Shown here one piece after another: positions 41,131-50,353 of a DNA stretch of 64,000 bases. Numbering within the stretch: position 1 is the first letter of the stretch; each line of letters starts with the position of its first letter. The DNA is from Carex sylvatica (lineage: Eukaryota; Streptophyta; Magnoliopsida; Poales; Cyperaceae): contig CAXKVR010000451.1 of the NCBI GenBank assembly GCA_964058845.1, positions 1 through 64,000 of the forward strand. The letters run 5' to 3'. The notes beneath the pieces are model-generated. The model had not been told where the DNA came from. It saw only the letters and a program-made list of their open reading frames with translations, and searched no databases. Both the position numbers and the translations under genes were made by a program.

Positions 41131-41398
41131 ATTATTTTAAAGTTTATGATTTAATTATATTTAACCTATTAAAAATAAATGAACGTTTAGAAAATATATT
41201 ATCAATTTAAAATGTAAACTACAAGTTTCGAGATATAATGAAACTATATAATTAGAATGAGAATTTGAAAATAAAATAAAATGACTCGTGTAAAGAAAAA
41301 AAAAATACATTTGTACTTAACCGAATAAATATACATGTAAGAAATAAAATAAAATTCATGTAACTGCACATGTGTATATATATGTATATCCAAGAAAA

Positions 41399-41520
41399 CG
41401 GCCATTTTTTATTAATACCCTAACAAAAATATATAATTTTAAAAATGCCCCCGCATTAGCCCATGCGGCGCATGCGGTGGCATTTGTAGCGCATGCGCCA
41501 CATTTGACCTCTGCTGGTAA
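41399..41520. repeat. MULE-type end with GCATGCGCC palindromes
   Basis: CGGCCATTTTTTATTAATAC is nearly the same start as the large MULE at 10416. About 50 bp later come GCGGCGCATGCGGTGG and GTAGCGCATGCGCCAC, so the hairpin words differ. No partner end was identified. Confidence 0.55.
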
Positions 41521-42101
41521 ATCAACAAGTCTGGACTGATACAAGGACCAAAATGGAAAAGTAATTACACCAGAATGTAGAGCATTCAAAAATACACATA
41601 ATTGACACAAGTTTCAATTTATTTCGATTTTTTAACAGTTAGTTATGAATTTCCAAAATTCAGATTTTGAAAAAACTTTAAACATCGATAACTTTGGCTA
41701 GGAAAGTCGGATTTACGCGTATGACCACTTTTCAGAAGGGGGGATGAGACGGATCCAAATATCACCCTAGGGATCACCCTTGATATCTGAAGCATCAGAG
41801 TTTCAAAAAAACGTCATTTAGTGCCTCAAAAATGCAGTTTAAGTTTTCGTTCAACGGTAGATGTTGGATCAGCGATTTTCAAAATGACTTAATAAATAGT
41901 AAAAAAATCAGAAAAATATAAAATTTGGTCTCGAAGTACATTTCAATATAGAGATCACATCTAACGGTTCAGGTCGACTTTTTGGATTCTGAAAACGAAA
42001 AAATGACTTATAAGCATATATCATCATATGCTTATGTAAGTAGAGTAGCCAACCTCTATATTATATATACATATATATACATATACGGTTCAGATCGACT
42101 T

Positions 42102-42275
42102 TTAAAGTAATTGATTTAAGTAACATTGTTTTAAAATAATTAGTAATTTTGATTTATATTTAAAGTAATTGATTTAAGCAACATTGTTTTAAAATAATTA
42201 GTAATTTTAATTTACATTTAAACTAATTGATTTAACCAACATTGTTTTAAAATAATTAGTAATTTTGATTTATAA
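42102..42275. repeat. 58-bp tandem repeat, three copies
   Basis: Copies start at 42102, 42160 and 42218 (TTAAAGTAATTGATTTAAG, then TTGTTTTAAAATAATTAG). They differ by a few substitutions. Confidence 0.85.
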
Positions 42276-42810
42276 ATATATTATCAATTTAAAATGAACG
42301 TTTAAAAAATATATTATCAATTTAAAATGTAAACTAAATACATTTGTACATAGCCGAATAAACATACAAATTTTCGCAAGAATAATTTATATATATAAGT
42401 TACAAATTTTATTTATTTAGAAATTATAAAGACGTGACTTGATAATTTTATGTATATATATACACACTATTTGATATTAAACTATTCAAATTTTAAAAGT
42501 CGAATTATAAACACGTAATAATATTCGTACAACACCGTAAATAAAAAACAAAAACAAAAACAAAAAAAAAACAAAAAAAACAAAAAATACCAAACCTGCC
42601 CCTATCCGGATCGTCCTGCCCCTCAAGGATACAATGGGCACGGATATAAGACGAGCAGGACACGGTTTTTAAAAAAAATCCGTGATGCCCGACCCGTAGT
42701 ATCCGTCTACTCATGATACCTGTGCCCGATCCCTACCCGTGCCAGTACCTGTGCCCGAATATGCCCGGTCCGCACTGCCCCTACCCGAGAGCAATGCTCT
42801 ATGGGGCTCT

Positions 42811-44343
42811 GATTCCTTCTTTTTGGGATGGACAGCCTCGACTAATTAACATATATATCAAGGTACGTCACTTATAGAGGCTTATGATTTTTGCTCACCT
42901 AAAGCAGCTTGGTCGATTGTCCAGAATTGTTCTTTTAACTTAGCATGAATCTCAAAGCACAAATAATATTGCCCCTATGCCATCTCTGAATAGTTTGTTT
43001 CAATTTGCTCGAGTCAGGTACCTGAGAGGATTCAGATTCATGCATCTCGGGTCAGGTGTGGGATCATATTGCTGCTGGAACCGGTTGTCAATTACTTCGA
43101 ACAGAGAACACGATTGCCTTACCCTGAAAATTAAGTTAACCTATCTTCAAAACTAGTTTGTTCTACCATGAGCTCAACTTAATCTCAAATGTAGCTCTAA
43201 AAAAAGAAAAAATTGTGCATGTGCAACTCATTTTATTTAGAAATTAAGTAAGACGCAACTCAATTTGTTTAAAATTCGCACAACTAAAAAAAAAAAATCT
43301 CGCAACCCACTATCGCGATTTCCTTTCTTCTTGCTCCACTAGCAAATTCATCTTGGTGATTAAATCCGATTCGATAATTTGAGAGTTAGTTATAAATTAT
43401 AATCTAGTGAGTTTAAACCGGTTTCAATTGACTACTTAAATCTGATTCGATAATTTCTTGTACTACCTCTCATGGCATGGCATGGAGTGAATGGGCATAT
43501 CAAGCGAGTTATATGGGCAAATATATTCATGATGGTTACATGAAATATTAGGAGACAACGCAAGTACGCAACGAGGCTATTTTTAGGGGAGGGAGATTGT
43601 CTCCAACCATGTTGCCGGAGAGAGCAATGGAATAAAGTGCATTAAAGAAAGATCGATGTTGCAGATTGAACAAGTAATGCACCGTAATGAAAGGGCAGTT
43701 GAGATGTTTGATGTATGTGATATATAGGGATTGCTCTTTGTACAAGTATTTTTAAATTTTTAGAACCGTGGTTGTAATCACAGTTTATTAATACTACTTT
43801 GATAGTTATTTAATTTTTTTTCTAATACATCTACCTCTCATGTTGCATATATTTGAGAAATATGATTCAATTAATCGACTTATTTTTTAGATATACTAAA
43901 CTTAGATCACAATGATTGTGACTCTAATATCTCATACCACAATTTATAGGATCATGATTTTCAAGAGTGAACAGGTCCCAATGTTAATTCATAATTCTAA
44001 ACAAACTCTGTATATTTATTTGTTAAAAAGATTTGTATGGATTACAACATTTAATAATATTATTTTAAAGAACTGTCTATAATTTTCTCAAGCTCAGTAA
44101 TTGATGAAAGAATATCATGATATATTATATACGACTTCAGGGTAGGTCTGATCTCCATCAGACCTACTTTGATTCGATAAACTCAATCATCGTCCAATTT
44201 ATATGAAAATATGTGCACTCTGCTTTAAAATCCGTACATATCTACTCCAATTTTCATGCACACAAATTTTAATACGGATCAAATAATGTTGGAGCTAATT
44301 GGACTAAAAAGTTAGATCCGATACCCATCAAACCTTCTCTCTC
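42811..44343. other. Intergenic, possibly decayed single-copy sequence
   Basis: Bases 42890-43140 and 43490-43740 have a less repetitive composition, and a 65-codon frame lies at 43548-43745 (-). I recognised no domain. A short hairpin occurs near 44154 (GTAGGTCTGATCTCCATCAG). Otherwise nothing. Confidence 0.3.
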
Positions 44344-44353
44344 TGGGAGGAGG

Positions 44354-44517
44354 GAAATAAATCTGCTACGATTCCAAATCCAACTTTTTATTTTTTAAGT
44401 ATTACGAATCTCCATAAAAATTATTTTTGATGCACGAATTTCAAAACAAATAAAAGGTTGGATTTGAAATCGTAGGACCCTACAATCCCTTTTAGGATCG
44501 TAGCAGATTTATTTTCT
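44354..44517. mobile_element. Small MULE-type MITE (AATAAATCTGCTACGAT family)
   Basis: The ends GAAATAAATCTGCTACGAT and ATCGTAGCAGATTTATTTTC are flanked by TGGGAGGAGG at 44344-44353 and 44518-44527 (9-10 bp). A second inner pair, CCAAATCCAACTTTT and AAAAGGTTGGATTTG, lies inside. Same family as 39088-39299. Confidence 0.75.
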
Positions 44518-44540
44518 TGGGAGGAGGCACCACTAAATAA

Positions 44541-44935
44541 TGAGTCTGGCTAATATAACATTGGTGTCATATGACACTAATTTCAAAATTGATTAAATAG
44601 ACTTCAAACGATTAATCCAAACCGTTCAAACAAATTACTTTATGAGTGATGTATTTACATGTAATGTTTTTTATATTTTCGAGTTATTTTTAGTACCAAA
44701 TCAAGCGGTACAAATATTTAAAAATGAATATATTAAAATTAACTTAAAAACTCTCTCATTTGACCGCTTGACTCCATACTAAATAAATTTGGAAATTTAT
44801 AAATTTGCATATAAATGCACAACTAATAAAGTAAATCGGTTTGAACGGTTTAGATTTACCGTTTAAATTCGATTCGATAGATTTTAGAATTAGTGTTATA
44901 TAGATTTAAATGACACTGATATTATATTAGCCATA
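44541..44935. repeat. Inverted-repeat element (TGGCTAATATAA ends)
   Basis: TGGCTAATATAACATTGGTG and the complementary right end (ATATTATATTAGCCA) frame about 390 bp. Inner arms include CAAACCGTTC and TTTGAACGGTTT. No certain target duplication. Confidence 0.55.
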
Positions 44936-45116
44936 CTCCTAAAATAATATGTTGTTCAGAAATTGTTCTTGCAAAGCTAACGATATTTCGGCACTAACTG
45001 TGCCCATAGAAATTTCAGGGAGACAATTAAAGCCCGTTTAGCGATATTTCGGCACAGACCCCAAATCGGCCCGAAGGCCTTAGGCTGTCGCCACTGGCAC
45101 GCGATAATCTCGTCAA

Positions 45117-45198
45117 AAACCCTAGTTCTTATCTTTATAAAACCCTAGCGCAGCCGCTGCTTTCTTCCCAGCCTCTCTCTCTATATTTTTTATATAAA
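45117..45198 (+). promoter_or_regulatory. Telo-boxes and TATA box of the snoRNA locus
   Basis: AAACCCTAG occurs at 45117-45125 and 45140-45148, and TATATAAA at 45191-45198. Telo-boxes next to a TATA box are typical of plant genes for ribosomal proteins and snoRNAs. Transcription would begin about 25-30 bp downstream, in front of the first C/D candidate. Confidence 0.7.
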
Positions 45199-45321
45199 GC
45201 CAGCGCCACGCCACCTAAAACTAGCATCAGCTCATTCAATTATTCTGAATTTTTTTTCTTTAAAGCTTGTTATTTCTTTTTCGTTTTAGATTAGAAGTCC
45301 CGAGAGATTGGGTTGGAATTG

Positions 45322-45421
45322 TGGTGATGAGTCAATAATGTTCAAGCTCAACAGACCAGATCGCAGGTCCCTCGATCCAACAATCGCAGGGATTTGTATG
45401 TCGACACACCCGCTGAACTGA
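45322..45421 (+). ncRNA. C/D snoRNA candidate 1
   Basis: C box GTGATGA at 45324-45330 and D box CTGA at 45418-45421 (alternative at 45413-45416). An inner hairpin (TCCCTCGAT with ATCGCAGGGA) is present. There is no good terminal stem and I could not assign a target. Confidence 0.35.
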
Positions 45422-45502
45422 GCATTTTCTTCCCGATCTCTCTGTTTAATTTGCTTTTTGCACTTTGTTGATGTGTTTTTATCTTACATTTTAATGGAGA
45501 AG

Positions 45503-45594
45503 GCTGCGATGAGGATAACGAGCTCCCTCTACTGATGACCGTGAGGACTCTTGCTGGCAGAATCGAACCTAATTACAATCGCCACCACTGAGTT
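45503..45594 (+). ncRNA. C/D snoRNA candidate 2
   Basis: C-like GCGATGA at 45506-45512 (one mismatch), D'/C'-like CTGATGA at 45532-45538, D box CTGA at 45588-45591. Terminal stem weak, target unknown. Confidence 0.35.
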
Positions 45595-45670
45595 CAGATC
45601 TTCTCCTTTTTCAATTTTATTATGATTCTTATTATTCAGATCTTGCTTTGACTTGAATTATCTCTCTACA

Positions 45671-45760
45671 TGGATGATGAGGAAGTCAATTATATATATT
45701 TCAACACTTGGTCTGAACGAATCAATGATTCTAATTGATGCCATTCATTCTTCTGAATCC
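45671..45760 (+). ncRNA. C/D snoRNA candidate 3
   Basis: C box ATGATGA at 45674-45680, D' CTGA at 45713-45716, C'-like TTGATGC near 45735 and D CTGA at 45753-45756. GGAT at the 5' end pairs with ATCC at the 3' end. I could not match its guide regions to rRNA by memory. Confidence 0.55.
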
Positions 45761-45984
45761 TATTTTTCATCTAACTAATTTAGGAATTTGTTGATTTGTT
45801 TCTCTTTATACGGTTTGTGTTTATGCCAAGTGATGAAACTGAAATGAATTCTTAGGACACCTTCCTACACTGCGCAGTTTCAAACTGTTCAGTGGATGAG
45901 AAAAAAACATTTCAGCTCCTGATGCCAATCAATTGTTTATTTTTAACATTTAAAAACTTGTTGATATATTTCATACTTTCAATT

Positions 45985-46061
45985 GCCGATGATGAGAAGT
46001 TAAATATGTTGGAATTACCATCTGAAAACATTGATGTAATCTTTTGGCTGTTTTCTGAGGC
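45985..46061 (+). ncRNA. C/D snoRNA, predicted 18S rRNA guide (GGUAAUUCC site)
   Basis: C box ATGATGA at 45989-45995, D' CTGA at 46022-46025, C' TTGATGT at about 46031-46037, D CTGA at 46055-46058, and terminal stem GCC/GGC. The 10 bases TGGAATTACC before D' are a perfect complement of GGUAAUUCCA in the universal 530-loop region of 18S rRNA. By the fifth-nucleotide rule it would direct 2'-O-methylation of the U in GGU. Human SNORD65 has, as far as I recall, an equivalent target. This is the best-supported snoRNA of the cluster. Confidence 0.75.
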
Positions 46062-46547
46062 TTTATTTCTCCATTTGATAATAATGATTTTAATTTTTTC
46101 CTATGAGGATCAAGACCTGAAATAGATAGGAAGTGCCGTATGACACTTATAAGCAGTTGTTCCATTCCCTTTTCTTGCATCCCATTTCTGCATTTTCGTC
46201 ATTCCTTTGTGGTTGATTGAATTTGCACTTGGGGTTTGTTCAGAAATTGTGTCTGTGCATCTGTGTGTGTGATTTTGACTTGGTCACTGAGGATTTTTTC
46301 ATAACATTCAAATTTCATGAAGTTTTATTTTGAGGCCTGAGCCACGTCCCTGATAGCCAAGAGCTCTGACCAGGGATGCTATGATCGGGCCTAAATTAAG
46401 TCTCTCTTGATGTTTCACTGTTTGATAGGAACCTGTGCTTATAACCCGTATTTGCACGGAGCCGTTTTATGTGATTACAATTGTAACCTTTGTTGTCAAA
46501 TAATACCCAACTAATGTTTTGTTAGCAATTTTGATATTTTAAATGTG

Positions 46548-46637
46548 CGAGGATGAGAACATAGTCATGCACCACTCTGATTGAGATTCGTCTCATCTGT
46601 GCTGATAATGACATAATACCCATTTAAATCTCTGAGC
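46548..46637 (+). ncRNA. C/D snoRNA, predicted 18S rRNA guide (GGUGGUGCAUGG site)
   Basis: C-like box AGGATGA at 46550-46556 (one mismatch), D' CTGA at 46577-46580, C'-like GCTGATAATGA at 46601-46611, D CTGA at 46632-46635. CATGCACCAC before D' is complementary to GUGGUGCAUG of 18S rRNA over 10 Watson-Crick pairs plus a G-U pair. The fifth-nucleotide rule points to the second G of UGG, resembling the site guided by U32-type snoRNAs. Confidence 0.65.
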
Positions 46638-46702
46638 CATGTTCATTGTGTTAAAATCTATATTTGAAATGAATAATCTGAGCAGTATTTGTTAATATTT
46701 TT

Positions 46703-46805
46703 GGGAGAACCAAATGATGTGGATCCTTTGGATCCGACCTTGATGCGGACTGAATTGTGCATTTTGCACTTGAAGATAACGATTGTGTCTGCTGATGATT
46801 CTCCC
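46703..46805 (+). ncRNA. C/D snoRNA candidate 6 with long terminal stem
   Basis: C-like ATGATGT at 46714-46720, D' CTGA at 46750-46753, D CTGA at 46792-46795. GGGAGAA (46703-46709) and TTCTCCC (46799-46805) form a 7-bp stem. Target not identified. Confidence 0.5.
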
Positions 46806-47323
46806 TAATTTAATTCAGAAATGGAATTGGATGTTTATAATCTTATTTTAGGGCATGATATTATTGCACGAATAAATATCAGAAAAACTTATAAGAAAAT
46901 ATACATTTTAATCTTTTCCACTTAAATTACATCTCACTTAAATTTTTCTTCCGAACTCTACTAATCTTTTTCAACCATGATTTTTCGGATATGTTAATTT
47001 CAATTTGATGTATGATTGGGGCCTAAATGAAGAGATTTTACCGAAAGAGAGAGTACCTTTGATTGGTGCGATGATCTTTCTTTCGTTTTAGATAGGAAGA
47101 TCTGATAGACTCCTTTATTCTATCTCATCTTTTGTGATTTTAAAAATTTGGAATTTCTTCTCTCGTGTTAAATATGTTTTTATTTTTTTTACAAAAATTA
47201 CATTGTAAATGATGAGAAAAATTAAAAATTACAGTTATCCCTGGCTTACATTTATGGATGCTGAAAAATTCAATCTGATACAATGATTTTATAAATTTTT
47301 CTTAATATATTTTTTATTTTCCT

Positions 47324-47409
47324 GCCTATGATGACAAATGAATTTCTGAAAGCAGGTTCTCGGATCTGCTTTGTTGAAAAACCCCATCTTGACTAGGACG
47401 GTCTGAGGC
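47324..47409 (+). ncRNA. C/D snoRNA candidate 7
   Basis: C box ATGATGA at 47328-47334, D box CTGA at 47403-47406, terminal stem GCC/GGC. A CTGA at 47346-47349 lies too close to be a useful D'. Guide before D (CTTGACTAGGACGGT) not assigned. Confidence 0.5.
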
Positions 47410-49346
47410 TCGTTTATTTAGAATTAGTCATAATCAGAAATAATCGCCTGGTCGCGTGCTGCAATTAATTGACTAATTTTAAGCTAGATATTATACTATG
47501 TAAGCAAGATCAGCTTCTTGGTTGGATCCAGATAAAATTCGATCCTATCAAAAATTAATTTTCTCTTGCGAGATAAAACCATTGTCTCAACTCACCTGGA
47601 TCTGATTTCTCGTTGATTATCCGGGCCCTTATTATCTGGTACATTTTCAATTTTTGAGAGCTGAGCTTCTTAAAATACTGATTAATCTTTACTCTCTCTT
47701 TCCAACTTAATTATAAAACGGAGAAAGCGGATAAAGCTGAGCTACTAAGAGCTTGTTCCTGAAGGAGGGATGTGGAGGAAAGAAACGGTAAAGGAGGTGA
47801 AAATTCTCAAAATCTGATAAGTTTAGATCAAGTTTCTTTCTTCAGAAGAGAAGAATTGGAGAGAGAGCGAAGGGGAACGAGAGAAAATGTACACTGTTTA
47901 GAGAGTAGAGCAACGTAATTTTGGGTGAAATCTGTCACTCTCGATTTGGAGTGTATATTTTGCCTTCGTCTCCGTCCCTTCTCTTTAAGGAGGGCATAAT
48001 GGAGCAGAAGCTAAAACAAGCGGACCCTTCTCAATAGGGAAATCTGTTTTACGGTGATTCATCATGCCTCATATGCGCATGTATCTCTTATCTTTGCGGT
48101 ACACCTGTTGGTATATGCCGCAACAGCTACTAAATGGAGAAACTTCTACATTGTTGTAAAGGTCTTGGATCCAATTATGGGTTTTTCGAAGTATCCACGC
48201 TTGCACTTTTCATTGGGTTTCAGCAGCACCATCAGCTGGCATTATCAATACTATGCATATGATATTATGTTTTTTTAATACCATATAGATATGATATTAT
48301 GGTTTTTTGTGATTTGTGACGTAAAGGACCTCAAACTTGATGTATTGTATCTGTCTTCTTGTTAAATGAATGCCTACTATCCAATTTGCCAAAAAGAAAA
48401 AAAGCACATCAATTAATTGCTTTTTATCTTTGCATACTTTCTGTTAACTTGTAGTTGTAGTATGCGAGATTGTGGATTAATATGACGTGAACTTTGGTTT
48501 GGTTTAGTCTCACGCTTGAAGATTCATAAGATACCATGGCAACAGAAATAATAAAAATATGTATCAAGAAGGAAGTGGAATCCATTACATGCATCAATCA
48601 CTTGGGAAGAAAGGGAACTTTTATTTATTTCCTTAATTAGTTCATTGAATTAGAGAGAGAGGGTGGAAGGACAAAATAGGTATTTTAAAAAAAAAATTCT
48701 TAGCTCTCAAAATTTGAAAAAATGCCTTCAGTATAGCACTCATTAATTTGATCTACTATTTGTTTTGATTCTTTTTAAAACAAATTCTTAATCGGATGAG
48801 TCGAAGATTTCGTGAAAAGCATATCTTGATACATGATACCGAGAGAAATTGTCAAATTGCAAACGCACTTTGTCCCAAAACCTCCAATGTTTTGAGGCAA
48901 TTTCTTCATTTGCAAAATGGATCGAATTTTGTATTCGGTTCCACAATCTCGTCCGCGAGTGAGTTTTACTATGATCTTGTGGAGGTAGCTTTGGATTACA
49001 TTGTAATCATGTTTAAAATGAAATGTGTTGTTACTAAATTTTAAAAGGGAAATAAATTAGAATTTACTGATTTAGGAACCTAACAAGAACAAACTCAATT
49101 AGCTCAGCCCATTAATTGGATAGCCTTATAATTTTCCTATGTGGGCTTGATTTGAGGCCTGGAGCCCAAAATTGTTTTTAAGGAAAAAAGCCTGGTAAAA
49201 TAATGCACCTAAGTGCTAGTCTAATATTGACCGTTAAATTAATATTCGACGTCCAAGATTCAAACCAAACCATATGAAATTGCTCGCTCCGTGCCACCGC
49301 TGAAACCCTAGCCCCTGAAATCTCACGCCTCCCCTTTAGATAGGAG
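47410..49346. other. Intergenic, nothing firm
   Basis: Short frames at 48054-48278 and 48796-49044 (+) show no recognisable domain. GAGAGAGAG-rich and other simple sequences occur near 47830-47910. Composition is less repetitive than elsewhere, so decayed genes cannot be excluded. Confidence 0.3.
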
Positions 49347-49412
49347 ATGGACATTGCTCTTCATTCCATTTCCCCCAAATCGAATTCTTTGTGCTTTTCA
49401 CCCATGACCCGG
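49347..49412 (+). other. Possible orphan first coding exon
   Basis: A leader-like stretch with GAAACCCTAGCCCC (telo-box motif, ~49300) precedes ATG at 49347 and 22 codons (MDIALHSISPKSNSLCFSPM then TR) rich in Ser as in plastid transit peptides. A possible donor GGTAAATT follows at once. Transposon-related sequence starts within a few bases downstream and no second exon was recognised up to 64000. It could be a disrupted gene or chance. Confidence 0.25.
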
Positions 49413-49416
49413 TAAA

Positions 49417-49905
49417 TTTTTGGGTTAATGGTTCATTTATCAGGTGGTCAACCTGTTCAATTGCTGATTTAAAAAAAAATATTATAACTTGCTATTTCAA
49501 ACTTTATCTAAATATTTACTTTTGCATCTAATTTTTCTAACAAATGAGAATGTGCATGTGTCTTAACTCTTAAATAAAACAGATAACTCTTCCTCTTCCC
49601 AAATATAGCATATCAAACAATATCAAACAATAGCTCGTATTGAGTATATCAGTACTATGTCTTGAGAAATTATTTTAATCAAATATAAAAGCCACTAATG
49701 GTGCTAAAGTTCATGTAACAACAATACAACGGAGTAACCTACAGAATCATGCTTCAATAATCAATATACATGTTTTAACTATGTGTGTAGCTTGATAATA
49801 TATTATATATGTATGCATGTATAACCTATTCAATATAAGTGTTAACCAAATACTAATAGTTCAATTATTATAGACAAACACAAATTCATCAATAATTGTT
49901 AGTAT
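49417..49905. repeat. Decayed repeat related to 34035-34870
   Basis: Shared words in the same order include GGTCAACCTGTTCAATTGCT against TAGTTCAACTTATTCAATTG, TTATTTACTTTTGC against ATATTTACTTTTGC, and a later ATATAACTCT-like segment. No ends were defined. Confidence 0.4.
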
Positions 49906-50353
49906 TTACTTGAGAACTTACATATTTAGGTTTTGGTTGATGAACTAGCTTCTGTATTTTTTTTTGCTTGAACTTTGAACCTCGAGAACGGAGAATCTAA
50001 GTTGGTCCTTGTGCTTGTGGAAAATCATGTTTTCATAAAAAATGTCAATTATCAGAAGTGGGGTCTCAAACGAATTGTTACGACATGAAGATATCAAAAG
50101 TGGTGTTAATTTTATTATTTCAGGATTGTATTAGTGGGAATATGAAAACAAAGCATTTTTCTCTCTCTTCTAGGGGTGTCAATGATACCCCTTTAGCTGT
50201 TTACCCGACCCGTACCATATTCGATAAGGTGGGTATGAGTAAGGATTTTTTTTCATTAGCTTATTGGATATGGATATGGGTAATAATTTTTTTTCATTAA
50301 CTAAACGGGTAAGGGTACATGTAAAAGCTATTTTGTACCCGTTACCCTATAGG

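Larger units (their letters stand above)
39992..42801. mobile_element. hAT-like composite element, 2.8 kb, non-coding
   Basis: It is flanked by TGGGGCTC(T) at 39984-39992 and 42802-42810. The inner ends TAGTGGTTTG and TAGAGCATTG (complement) match only loosely. The support is that both arms carry the same GGGTACCCGTGCCC/TACCCGTGCC words in opposite orientation (40030-40220 and 42600-42790). The middle holds a 0.9-kb T-rich array, a MULE-like end (41399), a fold-back half (41745-42065) and a 58-bp tandem repeat, so several insertions may be nested. Confidence 0.65.
45225..47409 (+). ncRNA. Probable polycistronic C/D snoRNA host transcript
   Basis: After a telo-box/TATA promoter there is no protein-like frame. 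Instead GATGA-type C boxes and CTGA D boxes recur at spacings fitting C/D snoRNAs, about seven in 2.1 kb, separated by T-rich spacers. Plant snoRNAs are often made from such polycistronic precursors. The start is inferred from the TATA box and the end is set at the last candidate; whether the host is spliced is not visible. Confidence 0.55.

Noticed and set aside
45405..45425. ACCCGCTGAACT resembling the start of 25S rRNA
   Set aside because: The match is short and imperfect and the neighbours do not match rRNA; treated as coincidence overlapping a D box.
45828..45920. Another possible C/D snoRNA (GTGATGA at 45830)
   Set aside because: The first CTGA lies too near the C box and the next would need an 80-nt gap with no guide or stem; not strong enough to list.
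48796..49044. 82-codon frame on the + strand
   Set aside because: No recognisable domain, no promoter or splice context.
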